Part shown: piece by piece, positions 1 through 7,976 of the stretch
Layout of the letters: each line of letters begins with the position of its first letter
How positions within the stretch are numbered: position 1 is the first letter of the stretch
Source: Enhygromyxa salina
Lineage (GTDB): Bacteria; Myxococcota_A; Polyangia; Nannocystales; Nannocystaceae
Assembly (NCBI RefSeq): GCF_000737335.2
Contig: NZ_JMCC02000023.1
Coordinates: 1-64,000, forward strand
DNA: 64,000 nt
Reading direction: 5' to 3'
Translations under genes and position numbers: made by a program
The notes under the pieces: model-generated
Databases searched by the model: none
What the model saw: the letters and a program-made list of their open reading frames with translations, nothing else
What the model was told of the DNA's origin: nothing

Positions 1-7
1 AAAGGCC

Positions 8-140
8 GCAGACGGCCCGAACCCGGCGTATCTACGCACGTGGAGATTAACGAAGCCACGCCCGGTCGGGCCAATACACCGATCGAAAGGAAGCGGGGTC
101 ACGAGACTGGAGTAGACCTAGCCGGGTTCGGGTCGTCTGC
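8..140. repeat. 133-bp inverted-repeat element
   Basis: Positions 8-27 and 121-140 are 20-bp inverted copies with one mismatch. Pairing partly continues inward: TCTAC at 31-35 faces GTAGA at 112-116. The unit could be a small mobile hairpin element or a structured RNA. No ORF inside it is convincing. It lies downstream of the minus-strand protease gene and could act in 3'-end formation. The window edge is only 7 bp away, so the true element may be larger. Confidence 0.5.
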
Positions 141-145
141 AGCCC

Positions 146-222
146 GTGCGCGGTCCCCATCGTCCCCCCACACCCCCGCAAACAACCACCCAACCCCCCG
201 CTACCAAACCCCCGCTACCAAA
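146..222 (-). other. G-rich minus-strand tract with a 14-bp tandem repeat at a gene end
   Basis: The minus strand carries successive runs of four, five, six and three G separated by short spacers, a pattern that fits a G-quadruplex. The unit CCCCCGCTACCAAA occurs twice in tandem (195-208 and 209-222, plus-strand reading), and the second copy contains the stop codon of the minus-strand protease gene. No gene is visible in 1-214. Confidence 0.45.
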
Positions 223-973
223 CCCCAATCCACATCAACAAAACCACCACAGCATTGTGCAACAAGTGCAACACCACCCCCGGATAGATCGACCCAGACC
301 GCCACCGAAGCCACCCCGCCAACACCCCCAAACACATCAAGAACACCCCACTCAACACCGCCAAGTGCAAGGTAGTAAACGCAATAGCCACCACCACAAT
401 AGCCGCCCAAGGCTCCACCACCGCCGACACCCGCTCGAACAAGATCCCCCGAAACGCCAACTCCTCGATCACCGCCGGCTGCAGCGACCAAGTCAACAAG
501 AGCAAAGGCAGCGAGTACCCAGCGTCAATGCACAGCCCCAGCGCGTCGACGCTGCTCGCCCCCACCAGGTTCTGCGCCGCCCACAAATTCCCATACGCGA
601 TCGCAACCGTGACCGGAACCGCCGCCACCGCGATCCCCCAGTAGCGCATGTCCCCAACCGTCCGCAGCGGCCCAACGAGATCCGCCCGGTGCACGAACGC
701 CCAGATCAGCACCACGATCGTGTCGACGACCAGGATCGAGTCGAGCACCGCAAAGAAGTCCGCCGAGTCGAGCAGGTACGACGCCAGCAGCGTCCCCAGC
801 AACACGAAGTACAGCGCCAGCGCCGAGACCAGCCCCGCGCCCGCCGACATGCCAGTCTGCTCGACCGCAGCCGCGGTAACCCGCGGCTTGCCACAGCGCC
901 CGCACGCCGACGCGCCCGCCGCCCAAGCCGTGCCGCACTCACCACAAAAACTCAGGGGCTCGCGGTAACCCAT
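215..973 (-). CDS. CPBP-family intramembrane metalloprotease with N-terminal zinc ribbon
   Basis: This 252-residue polytopic membrane protein starts with a zinc-ribbon-like segment (CxxC at residues 10-13 and 24-27), followed by about six hydrophobic helices. The C-terminal part has the CPBP (CAAX protease and bacteriocin-processing, Abi) signature: EELAFRG near residue 170, a histidine in TTLH near 203 and HLLHN near 239. In the family these Glu and His residues line the intramembrane active site. Bacterial members act in maturation or immunity to peptides, but the substrate here is unknown. It is only 3 bp downstream of another zinc-ribbon membrane protein, so the two are probably co-transcribed. 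Confidence 0.85.
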   Translation of the reverse strand: MGYREPLSFCGECGTAWAAGASACGRCGKPRVTAAAVEQTGMSAGAGLVSALALYFVLLGTLLASYLLDSADFFAVLDSILVVDTIVVLIWAFVHRADLVGPLRTVGDMRYWGIAVAAVPVTVAIAYGNLWAAQNLVGASSVDALGLCIDAGYSLPLLLLTWSLQPAVIEELAFRGILFERVSAVVEPWAAIVVVAIAFTTLHLAVLSGVFLMCLGVLAGWLRWRSGSIYPGVVLHLLHNAVVVLLMWIGVW

Positions 974-976
974 GGC

Positions 977-1459
977 TCAGGCCATCCCGCGTTCGCGCAC
1001 GAACTCACGGTGTTTTAGCCCCGCCGAGATCGCCCTGACCAAGACCACGACGACGAAGATCTTGAGCAACACGCCGTTCGTGATCGTGCTTGGGTCGGCG
1101 ATCGCGTCGGCCAAGTGCATGGTTGCGAACAGCAAGAGCGCGACGATCGACGCGGCCAGCGGGTTGGACTTGCACCACACCCACAGCCCGCCGAACACTG
1201 CGCCAAGCCCCAACACCACGACCATGCCGGTCGTGTCGATGACGTCGGTGACCAACCAGATCCCGGCGAACAGCGTCTGCAGGATCGCCACCAGCCCGAT
1301 CGCGCCCCTGGCCTTCTTGACCTCGAGCAGCATGACCTCGGCTTCGGACTCGTCGGCGATCCGCTCGGCCTCGGCGACCTTGGCGAGCGAGCACCCGCAG
1401 TTCTCGCAGAACTTCAGCCCTCTCGCGTTGGCGTGTAGACACTGGGAACAGGTGAGCAT
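977..1459 (-). CDS. Zinc-ribbon membrane protein of unknown function
   Basis: This 160-residue protein has an N-terminal zinc ribbon (CSQC at residues 4-7, CENC at 18-21), a short charged segment rich in Glu and Ala, and then about four hydrophobic stretches from residue 50 on. No enzymatic motif is visible. It is the first gene of a two-gene unit with the CPBP protease, which has its own N-terminal CxxC pair. The shared ribbon suggests the two products may work together at the membrane, which is inference. A copy of the 75-bp dispersed repeat begins just 18 bp upstream of its start. Confidence 0.7.
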   Translation of the reverse strand: MLTCSQCLHANARGLKFCENCGCSLAKVAEAERIADESEAEVMLLEVKKARGAIGLVAILQTLFAGIWLVTDVIDTTGMVVVLGLGAVFGGLWVWCKSNPLAASIVALLLFATMHLADAIADPSTITNGVLLKIFVVVVLVRAISAGLKHREFVRERGMA

Positions 1460-1476
1460 CGGAAAATGATACCGGT

Positions 1477-1556
1477 TGTTTTCAGCTCGGGCGAGGGCTT
1501 CTCGCTCGCTTGCAGGCGGGATTTGTAGACTGGTTCACCGAGGGCAGCGAGCTGTT
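1477..1556 (+). repeat. Copy A of the ~75-bp dispersed hairpin repeat
   Basis: This is a diverged copy of the repeat also found at 19740-19816, 30793-30867 and 34331-34615. It keeps the opening TTTTCAGCTCGGGCGAGGGC, the hairpin with loop GGCTT, and the end GACTGGTTCACCG. Compared with the tandem copies it carries one extra base in the middle. It lies in the divergent spacer between the zinc-ribbon gene and the ether-lipid synthase, in the same orientation as the latter. Confidence 0.85.
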
Positions 1557-1695
1557 CGCTCCTAGCGTTGCGGTGGTCTGCCACGCTACTCGTTTCGCAG
1601 CGGAGTCATGGTGGGAGCCGTTTTTTGCGCTCACGCCGGCGCCTGTTGGACCCCGTGAGACCTTGTTTGGGGCGCTATGCTCGGGACCGAGCCTC

Positions 1696-3366
1696 ATGAC
1701 GATCAACAGGCAGACGCTACGCTGGAATGGCTGGGGGGCGCGGGACCGGGCCTTCGAGTTTGGTGACCACGCGGACGCCGTGTGGACGTGGCTGCGGTCC
1801 GAGCTGGGGCTCGCGGCCTTCGAGCGGCGGCCCGCGGTCCCGCTCGAGGAGCTGGTGCTGCCCAAGATCACCCTGGCGGCCGAAGCCCGCGTCGCGCTCG
1901 AGGGGATCGTGGGGCCACAGTGGGTGCGCGCGGATCCCTACGAGCGGGCCTTCCATGCCCGCGGCCAGAGCTACCACGACCTGTTGCGGCTGCGTGCTGG
2001 CGAAGTCGAGACGGCGCCGGATCTCGTCGTGTATCCGCGCGCCGAACAGGTCCAGGCCGTGCTCGCTTGGGCCGACGCACACGAGGTGGCGGTCGTGCCC
2101 TACGGCGGTGGCTCGAGCGTGGTGGGTGGGGTGTCGGGCGAGGCCGGTCAGCACCGCGCTGTCGTGACCCTCGACACCACCCGCATGGACCGGCTGCTGC
2201 GGCTCGACGAGACCTCCCACACCGCGACCTTCGAAGCGGGGATCTACGGTCCCCAGCTCGAGCAGGCGCTGCAAGATCGCGGGTTCACGCTGGGGCACTA
2301 CCCGCAGTCGTTCGAGTTCTCGACCCTGGGTGGGTGGATCGCCGCCCGCGGGGCCGGGCAGCAGTCCAGCCGCTACGGCGGCGCCGCGACCTGGCTCGTT
2401 GGCGCCAAGCTAGCGACGCCCGCGGGCGAGTGGTCGACTGGCGCGTTCCCAGCCTCTGCCGCCGGGCCCGACTTCAACCACCTGATCGCCGGCAGCGAGG
2501 GCGCGCTCGGGATCATCACCCAGGCCACGGTCAGGCTGCACCGATCCCCCAGCGCCCGCGACTACCGGGGCTGCCTGTTCCCCGACTTTCATCATGGCGT
2601 CGCCGCGATCCGCGAACTGGTCCAGGCCGAGGTCCCGCTCGCCACGCTGCGCCTGTCGGATCCGTCCGAGACCGACTTCTTCTCGGAGTTTGCCAAGGCC
2701 CGCAAGCCGCCCAGCACGGGCCGCCGCGTGGCCGGGCGCGCGCTCGAGGCGATGGGCTACGGGGGGGATCGCTGCGTGCTGATCATTGGCCACGAGGGCG
2801 AGCGTGGGGCTGTCGACGCGGCCCACACCCGAACCAACGCGATCGTGCGGCGCAATCGAGGGATCCCGCTGGGCCGCGGGGCCGGCCAGTCGTGGTACCG
2901 CGACCGGTTTGCGCTGCCCTACATCCGCGACCCGCTGCTCGACCGGGGGATCGCCGTGGACACGCTCGAGACTTCGACGTCGTGGTCGAACCTGCTGCCG
3001 CTTCACCAGGCGGTGTCCAGCGCGATCTCGGCGGCTGCCAGCGCGACGCTGCGCAGGGGTCAGCGGGCCATGATGATGGCCCACGTGTCGCACGCGTACG
3101 TGGACGGAGCGTCGCTGTACTTCACAATCGTGTTTCCGCAGGCGCCGGCAGGCGAGGAGCTGCAGCAGTGGCAGGCGATCAAGGCTGCGGCCTGTCAGGC
3201 GATCGTCGACCACGGCGGGACCATCAGCCACCATCATGGTGTGGGCACGGATCACCGCGCCTACCTGACCCACGAGAAGGGCCCGCTCGGGGTTCGCTTG
3301 CTCGGCGCGATCAAGTCCGAGCTCGACCCGCGTGGGATCATGAACCCGGGCAAGCTCGTGCGCTGA
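1696..3366 (+). CDS. agpS: Alkyldihydroxyacetonephosphate synthase-like FAD enzyme (ether lipid synthesis)
   Basis: This 556-residue enzyme should swap the acyl chain of acyl-DHAP for a fatty alcohol, the committed step of ether-lipid synthesis. RWNGWG near the N-terminus, the FAD-binding segment with PYGGGSSVVGG, and FEFSTLGGWIAARGAGQQSS and AGSEGALGIIT follow the animal AGPS pattern closely. The C-terminal HHHGVG is the active-site His motif of that family. ATG 1696 was chosen because family homology begins there. The frame is open back to 1510, but that extension reads through repeat copy A. Ether lipids are known developmental signals in myxobacteria. A generic GlcD-type oxidase is the alternative, but the motifs favour AGPS. 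Confidence 0.88.
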   Translation: MTINRQTLRWNGWGARDRAFEFGDHADAVWTWLRSELGLAAFERRPAVPLEELVLPKITLAAEARVALEGIVGPQWVRADPYERAFHARGQSYHDLLRLRAGEVETAPDLVVYPRAEQVQAVLAWADAHEVAVVPYGGGSSVVGGVSGEAGQHRAVVTLDTTRMDRLLRLDETSHTATFEAGIYGPQLEQALQDRGFTLGHYPQSFEFSTLGGWIAARGAGQQSSRYGGAATWLVGAKLATPAGEWSTGAFPASAAGPDFNHLIAGSEGALGIITQATVRLHRSPSARDYRGCLFPDFHHGVAAIRELVQAEVPLATLRLSDPSETDFFSEFAKARKPPSTGRRVAGRALEAMGYGGDRCVLIIGHEGERGAVDAAHTRTNAIVRRNRGIPLGRGAGQSWYRDRFALPYIRDPLLDRGIAVDTLETSTSWSNLLPLHQAVSSAISAAASATLRRGQRAMMMAHVSHAYVDGASLYFTIVFPQAPAGEELQQWQAIKAAACQAIVDHGGTISHHHGVGTDHRAYLTHEKGPLGVRLLGAIKSELDPRGIMNPGKLVR

Positions 3367-3402
3367 CGCCCCCCTTGGCCCAGATGTTGATAGCATGCGC
3401 GG

Positions 3403-3891
3403 ATGCGAATCGCGCGAGCGCTCTTCCTTCCCCTGGTCCTGCTCGGAGCCGCGTGCGGCGATGGTGCTGGTGACATCGAGCCGCGCGACGGCGCCTGGAG
3501 TTACATGGGCAGCGCGGCCGTCGACGACACCTGCATGCTCGACGAGCTCACCGTCGACATGCCGGGCACCTTCACGATCACCAATAACGGCGACGGCACG
3601 TTCACGGTCAACGACACCCAGAACATGTTCGACTGCACGATCGACGGCTCGAGCTTCAGCTGTCCAAGCCGGCTCGCCGGCGAGAACGACATCGGCGCCC
3701 AGTTCAGCCTGGATGCGGTCGTGCGCTACAACGTGTCTGCGTCGGGCAGCTTCGAGTCCGAGACCCAGATGAGCGGGCGGCAGACGGTCGTGGTCAACTG
3801 TGACGGCGCCGACTGTGCGAGCTTCGAGGCCCTGGTGATGGTCACGACGCCCTGCGGGTGGGCGCAAGACTTCACGGCGAGCGCGAAGTAG
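3403..3891 (+). CDS. Secreted lipoprotein, unknown function
   Basis: This 162-residue protein begins with a classic lipoprotein signal peptide (charged MRIAR, a hydrophobic core, lipobox LGAAC near residue 18). The mature part is acidic, Thr/Ser/Gly-rich and predicted to be mostly beta, with several cysteines (TCML, DCTI, SCPS, NCDGADC, TPCG) that could form disulfides outside the cell. No domain is recognised. It starts 36 bp after agpS and ends 3 bp before a hydrolase gene, so it may share a transcript with both. Confidence 0.75.
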   Translation: MRIARALFLPLVLLGAACGDGAGDIEPRDGAWSYMGSAAVDDTCMLDELTVDMPGTFTITNNGDGTFTVNDTQNMFDCTIDGSSFSCPSRLAGENDIGAQFSLDAVVRYNVSASGSFESETQMSGRQTVVVNCDGADCASFEALVMVTTPCGWAQDFTASAK

Positions 3892-3894
3892 GTC

Positions 3895-4434
3895 TTGACC
3901 ACGATCGTCTTGGGCTGCCCGGCCGCGCCGCTCCCCAGCTCGATGGCCGTGATCATCGCGGCGATCGAGCGCGCCGGGATCACGGCTCGGGTCGCGGCGC
4001 TCGATCCCACGAGCACGGACGACGCGGCCCACGAGCAGCGCTACCGGGTCGCGCTCGCGGGCGTGCAGGGGCCGGTGATCCTCGGTGGGTTCTCGCTCGG
4101 GGGCCGGATCGCGGCGCGGCTGTGCCCAGAGCTCGCTCCGCAGGCGCTGCTGTGCTTGGGGTACCCGTTTCACGTGCGGGGCCAGCCGCGCGCGCGCCAT
4201 GGTCTAGAGGCGCTGGGCCGCGTGCGGGTGCCAACGCTGATCATCCAGGGCACCCGAGATCCCCACGGCAGCGAGGCCGACGTCTGCGGCTATGCGCTGC
4301 CGGACACGGTCCAGCTCGCGTGGCTGCAAGACGGCAACCATCACTTCGTGCCGCGCGAGCGCTCGGGGCACACGCACGCGCAGCACCTCGCAGCGGCGGG
4401 CGCGGCCGCGATCGCGTTCATCCAAGCGCGGTGA
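3895..4434 (+). CDS. Small alpha/beta hydrolase (KANL3/Tex30-like)
   Basis: This 179-residue protein has the alpha/beta-hydrolase nucleophile elbow GFSLGG near residue 65, a likely acid in QGTRDPHG and a likely catalytic His in DGNHHF near the C-terminus. The size and GFSLGG elbow match the short KANL3/Tex30 dienelactone-hydrolase-like group, whose substrates are mostly unknown. The start is a TTG at 3895, three bases after the preceding stop. An internal start cannot be excluded, but the first beta strand (TTIVLGCP) supports the TTG. Confidence 0.75.
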   Translation: MTTIVLGCPAAPLPSSMAVIIAAIERAGITARVAALDPTSTDDAAHEQRYRVALAGVQGPVILGGFSLGGRIAARLCPELAPQALLCLGYPFHVRGQPRARHGLEALGRVRVPTLIIQGTRDPHGSEADVCGYALPDTVQLAWLQDGNHHFVPRERSGHTHAQHLAAAGAAAIAFIQAR

Positions 4435-4463
4435 GCCGGCGTTCGTGGCATGACTGCGCCCGC

Positions 4464-5291
4464 ATGAGCAACGCGCCCCACGACGGTCGCTCGCCGATCG
4501 AGCGCTCGGGCTTCTCGTATCTGCCCGGCTTCATCAGCGTCGCCGAGGGCGAGCAGCTGATCGCCTACTTCGCCCAGCTCGTTCCGCTGTGGGAGCACCG
4601 CCATCGCAGCAACGCACACGCGCGACCGGGCGCGCACAGTCGGCGACTCACGCGGCCGGTCTACTGGCTGGGCGCGTGGCAGTTCGCGTGCCTGGGCTAC
4701 TACGCCGAGCCGGACCACCGCGAGGATCGCTGCGTCCGCGCCGAGCCGTTTCCAGCGGTGATGCGCACGATCCTGGATCGCCTGTGGCCCAACCTGCGCG
4801 GTCACGATCCCAGCTTGGACGAGGTCCCGAACACGTGCCTGATCAACTACTACGGCCGCGAGATCTCGGACGGCCCGCCAGTCGACTACGCGCGGCTGCG
4901 GATGCATCGCGACGGCGAGCCGGGACCCGTGGTGATGTTCTCGCTTGGTCAGCCTGGGTTGCTGGAATTCATCGATCCCGAGCGCAGCGACGCGCCCGAG
5001 CTGGCGGTCTGGACCCGGCATCGCTCGGTCACGATCCTGAGCGGGCCCGAGTTTAAAGATCGTCTGTACCACCGCATCACGGAGGTCCGGCACGGGCGCC
5101 AGCCGGTGATCGGGTGTCAGCTCGAGGGCTTTGAAGCGCGCCGGGTGAGCGTGTCGTTTCGGACCGTGCCGCAGGAGCTGATCTTGGATTTTGCGGAGCT
5201 CAGCGCGGCGTCTCGGGACATGGTGCGAGATTACGTGCAACAGCTCGCGCGTGGATCGGCGCACTTTGACGAGCAGCTCTCGCGCGAGTGA
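4464..5291 (+). CDS. AlkB-like 2-oxoglutarate/Fe(II) dioxygenase
   Basis: This 275-residue protein resembles AlkB-type oxygenases that remove alkyl groups from nucleic acids or proteins. It shows the iron-binding HxD in MHRDGE (about residue 148), a distal His in YHRITEV, and the 2-oxoglutarate-binding Arg cluster RRVSVSFR. The asparagine-tyrosine segment NYYGREISDG before the HxD matches the family NxYxxG-like motif. ATG 4464 is preferred because homology begins just after it; the frame is open further upstream only through the neighbouring hydrolase. The AlkB subgroup, and so the substrate (DNA, RNA or protein), cannot be decided from sequence alone. Confidence 0.8.
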   Translation: MSNAPHDGRSPIERSGFSYLPGFISVAEGEQLIAYFAQLVPLWEHRHRSNAHARPGAHSRRLTRPVYWLGAWQFACLGYYAEPDHREDRCVRAEPFPAVMRTILDRLWPNLRGHDPSLDEVPNTCLINYYGREISDGPPVDYARLRMHRDGEPGPVVMFSLGQPGLLEFIDPERSDAPELAVWTRHRSVTILSGPEFKDRLYHRITEVRHGRQPVIGCQLEGFEARRVSVSFRTVPQELILDFAELSAASRDMVRDYVQQLARGSAHFDEQLSRE

Positions 5292-5314
5292 GGGGCGACA
5301 GCGCCAGTCCAGGG

Positions 5315-6217
5315 TCAGTCGCCGGGCACCACCGCCACCGGGCACCGAGCTGTCGCGGCGAGCTCACTGCTCACGCTCGACAGGAACAAGCGCTCGACGA
5401 CCCCGAGCATGCGCGAGCCGGTGACCAAGATCGCCGCGTCCTCGGCGACGGCGAGCTCGCTCAGCTGCTTGGCAGGATCGCCCATGAACACGTGCTGCTT
5501 TGCGTCCTCGAGGCCCATCTCGCCGGCCCACTCGCGCAGCTTTTGGCCGGCGCCCGCTCGCGTCTGCGCCTGCAGCGTCTCCATGCTGGCCGCCGGAATG
5601 TACGAGATGCCCCAGGCGAACGCTTGGGTCCCGTGGGCCAGCATCAGCGGGCGCCCGAGCTTCTTGGCCAAGCCCGCCGCGAACCGGGTCGCGGTCGCGC
5701 CGTGGCCAGTGAGATCCACGCCCACGATCACCGGCCCGTCGCCCAGGCCGGGGTCGCCCTCGCTGCCAAAGTCCGGGGGCACGACCACCACTGGGACCGG
5801 CAGCCGGCGCAGGATCTTGCGCGCAACCTCGCCCAGGCGCACGATCGGATCTTCGTCGCGATTGGCCCGGCGACCGATGACCAGCGCGTCGACGCCGAGC
5901 CGGACGCTGGCTTCGGCGAGCCCGCGCTCGATCTCGGCATCCTCGACCAACTCCACGCGGACCTGGGCCGGGTTGTGCCCCGCTTGGGCCATGAGCGCGG
6001 TGATCTGCGAAGCGACCTTCTCATGCATTTGCTTGGCCTCGGCCTGGTTGACCAGCGGATGCAGCAACTCGAGGTCGGGCAGCGCGTGGATCCCAAGCGC
6101 GAGATCTTCGTCGGTCCGAGCGAGCGCGCTGGCGAAGCGCACCGGACCGAGGTGGGCTTCGTGAAGCTCGACGCCGATCGCCCACTTTGAGGGCGGTGGT
6201 TTGTCGGGGCTGGGCAT
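5315..6217 (-). CDS. Tandem universal stress protein (two UspA domains)
   Basis: This 300-residue cytoplasmic protein is built of two UspA folds (about residues 10-147 and 160-299). The second domain keeps the ATP-binding signature: VTGSRMLGVVERLF followed by SSVSSEL and PVAVVP. The first has VIGRRANRD, with the phosphate-binding glycines partly replaced, so only the C-terminal half may bind ATP. It is monocistronic, convergent with the AlkB-like gene. A stress or starvation role is family knowledge; no specific regulator is visible. Confidence 0.88.
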   Translation of the reverse strand: MPSPDKPPPSKWAIGVELHEAHLGPVRFASALARTDEDLALGIHALPDLELLHPLVNQAEAKQMHEKVASQITALMAQAGHNPAQVRVELVEDAEIERGLAEASVRLGVDALVIGRRANRDEDPIVRLGEVARKILRRLPVPVVVVPPDFGSEGDPGLGDGPVIVGVDLTGHGATATRFAAGLAKKLGRPLMLAHGTQAFAWGISYIPAASMETLQAQTRAGAGQKLREWAGEMGLEDAKQHVFMGDPAKQLSELAVAEDAAILVTGSRMLGVVERLFLSSVSSELAATARCPVAVVPGD

Positions 6218-6291
6218 GCCCCCATGGTCGGACGCGCTCGCGCTCAGGTCACGGGTCGCCGGGCGATTTTTTTGCGTGCGTGCTGCACACA

Positions 6292-6317
6292 GCCGAAGCG
6301 CATTGACTTGCTTCGGC
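6292..6317 (-). terminator. Hairpin downstream of the sigma/lipoprotein operon
   Basis: GCCGAAGC (6292-6299) and GCTTCGGC (6310-6317) form a perfect 8-bp stem with a 10-nt loop. It lies 33 bp after the last gene of the minus-strand operon. There is no U-tract, so it may terminate weakly or stabilise the 3' end. Confidence 0.4.
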
Positions 6318-6349
6318 GTCCTGTGATGTTGCCACGATCTGGGCGGGCG

Positions 6350-6847
6350 TCACTTGGCTTCTGGTTCGCCCTCGCAGCTGGACGGCTCGGGCCCGGCGTC
6401 ATCAGCTCGAGCGGCGCGCTGGTGGTGCTCGACGCAGCGCACGCAGCTCTGCGAGGCCCGCTGGCAGCGCTGCTTCGCGACCCTGCAGAGATCCTGATAC
6501 TCGTCGTCGCCCACGCGTTCGTCGGCGATCTCGCACATCTTGGTCTTGACCTCGCAGATCGCCCGCGACAGCTCGCACAGCTCCTCGCACTTGCCAGTGT
6601 CGAGGTTGGCGGAGGTGACTTGCTGCTCGCTTTGTTCGACGAGGCGGCGTAGGCGAAGGTCGAGCTCGTCGATCGACTCGCCCTCGAACTCGCCCTCGGG
6701 GGTGAGCTTGGAGTCGGAGCCGTGGCCGGTGGGGGTGATGGTGCCGCCGCCGCTGCGTTGATCACAGGCGCCAACGAGCAAGCACGAGAGGGCAAGACAC
6801 AGGGCGCCGATCGAGTGGACCCGTGCCGCTTTCGTCCTTCGGTTCAT
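6350..6847 (-). CDS. Cys-rich lipoprotein, last gene of the sigma-factor operon
   Basis: This 165-residue lipoprotein has a charged N-terminus, a hydrophobic core and lipobox LVGAC near residue 28. The mature part begins Gly/Ser/Thr-rich, then forms a likely helical region with evenly spaced cysteines (CEELC, ICEVKTKMC, LCRVAKQRC, SCVRC). That pattern suggests a disulfide-stapled helical hairpin. It overlaps the upstream gene by 4 bp (ATGA), so translation is probably coupled. It may be an envelope target or sensor of the sigma factor; function is otherwise unknown. Confidence 0.72.
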   Translation of the reverse strand: MNRRTKAARVHSIGALCLALSCLLVGACDQRSGGGTITPTGHGSDSKLTPEGEFEGESIDELDLRLRRLVEQSEQQVTSANLDTGKCEELCELSRAICEVKTKMCEIADERVGDDEYQDLCRVAKQRCQRASQSCVRCVEHHQRAARADDAGPEPSSCEGEPEAK

Positions 6848-7398
6848 GTTTCGACCTCCTCGAGCAGCAGCGTGAGCAGCTCGAGCGCGCGTGCGTAGGA
6901 GCTCATGGCCAGGGCATGGTCGCCGGTCTGCGCGGCGGCGTCACCCAGGGCGACCAAGCAGCGCGCGGAGCCTCGATCGATCGGCAGCGAGCGCTCGGGG
7001 GCGAGATGCGGCCCGAGCAAGCGCAGGGCTCGCTCGGGATCCCGCTCGGTCAACATGAGCTCGGAGGTGCGCGCGAGCAGTTCGTAGTGCAGCAGCTCGG
7101 CGGTGCCGTCACCCGCGGGCGGCGTGCGCTCGAGCGCGGTCATCAGGATCTTCAGCGCCGCTTGGTGCTCGCTGCGGTCGGCCTGGCTGTGCGCTTGGGC
7201 GATCGCCTGCACGTACTCGAGGCCGGCGGCGCTTGGCTGACCAGGCAGGACCGCGTGGGTCTCGAGCCGGGTGTCGAGGGCAGGCGGGTCGTGTGGATCA
7301 CTGTCGCTCGGACCACCGCACGCGGCGATTGTGATCACGCCAAGCAGGACCAGCGCGGACGCGGCGGATCGCCAGCGTGTGAACCTGCGCTTCGTCAC
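6844..7398 (-). CDS. Lipoprotein with TPR-like helices
   Basis: This 184-residue protein has a signal peptide with lipobox ITIAAC near residue 27. The mature part is helical with alternating short and long helices (YVQAIAQAHSQADRSEHQAA, LLHYELLARTSELML, ARCLVALGDAAAQTGDHALA), which reads as two to three TPR-like repeats. TPR lipoproteins generally scaffold envelope complexes. It overlaps both neighbours by 4 bp, making it the middle of a tightly coupled four-gene operon under the ECF sigma gene. Confidence 0.72.
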   Translation of the reverse strand: MTKRRFTRWRSAASALVLLGVITIAACGGPSDSDPHDPPALDTRLETHAVLPGQPSAAGLEYVQAIAQAHSQADRSEHQAALKILMTALERTPPAGDGTAELLHYELLARTSELMLTERDPERALRLLGPHLAPERSLPIDRGSARCLVALGDAAAQTGDHALAMSSYARALELLTLLLEEVET

Positions 7399-7976
7399 CC
7401 GCCCTGCTCCTGTTGAGCCGCGAGCTCGCGCTGATACGCGGTCGCGAGTTGGGTCGCGCGCTCGGTGTCGGTCTGGCCGTCGTCGACGATCCGCAGCGCC
7501 GCGCGGGCTTGCTCGCCAAGCTCCAACACTTGCTGCGGTTGGAGATCTTGGGTGGGGGCCTTGGCCTGCTCCCCGCTGTCACTGGGCTGGACCACCCACA
7601 ACAGCACGGCGGCCGCTGCGGCCACACCTACCGCCGCGAACAGCCAGGGCCTGGCGCCGCCTCCACGACCGGGTTGGGGCGCCGTCGCTGCGCCGGGCAG
7701 CCGTTGCTCGACAGCTCGCCACCCGCGATGCAGCTCGAGCTCCGACAGATCATCGAACGCCAGCGGCTCGGCGAGCTGCGCGAGTCGAGCCACGCTCGCT
7801 ACCTCTGGATCAATCTCGTGATCAATCTCGTGATCAATCTCGTGATCGGGATCATCGAGGGCCAGCTCAGCCGCGCTTGGCGGCGCCTCACCGAGGGCGG
7901 CGAGCTCGTCCGCGATCTTCGCGGCGTCGGTGTTGGAGGGGGCTTCACTCATGGGCTGGAGGGGGTTGGGCTTCAC
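7395..7976 (-). CDS. Single-pass membrane protein, candidate anti-sigma factor
   Basis: This 193-residue protein has an acidic N-terminal cytoplasmic domain, one transmembrane helix (WLFAAVGVAAAAAVLLWVV, about residues 110-128) and a periplasmic tail rich in Gln and Glu. Its position directly after an ECF sigma gene and its topology fit an anti-sigma factor. No zinc-binding HxxxCxxC is present, so it would be a non-ZAS type. Residues near 45-57 repeat DHEI three times. The GTG start at 7976 gives a 4-bp GTGA overlap with the sigma gene; ATG 7952 is the alternative start. Confidence 0.65.
   Translation of the reverse strand: MKPNPLQPMSEAPSNTDAAKIADELAALGEAPPSAAELALDDPDHEIDHEIDHEIDPEVASVARLAQLAEPLAFDDLSELELHRGWRAVEQRLPGAATAPQPGRGGGARPWLFAAVGVAAAAAVLLWVVQPSDSGEQAKAPTQDLQPQQVLELGEQARAALRIVDDGQTDTERATQLATAYQRELAAQQEQGG
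7808..7843. repeat. 12-bp in-frame tandem repeat (DHEI codons)
   Basis: Three exact copies of GATCAATCTCGT lie head to tail, with a partial fourth. The 12-bp length keeps the reading frame of the membrane protein and adds the DHEI tetrapeptide each time. Copy number may vary between strains. Confidence 0.9.

Noticed and set aside
1510..1695. 62-residue N-terminal extension of agpS
   Set aside because: It reads through a dispersed repeat and lacks similarity to the family, so ATG 1696 was preferred.
2410..4200. Long minus-strand Arg-rich frame across agpS
   Set aside because: It is an antisense shadow of three well-supported plus-strand genes in high-GC DNA.
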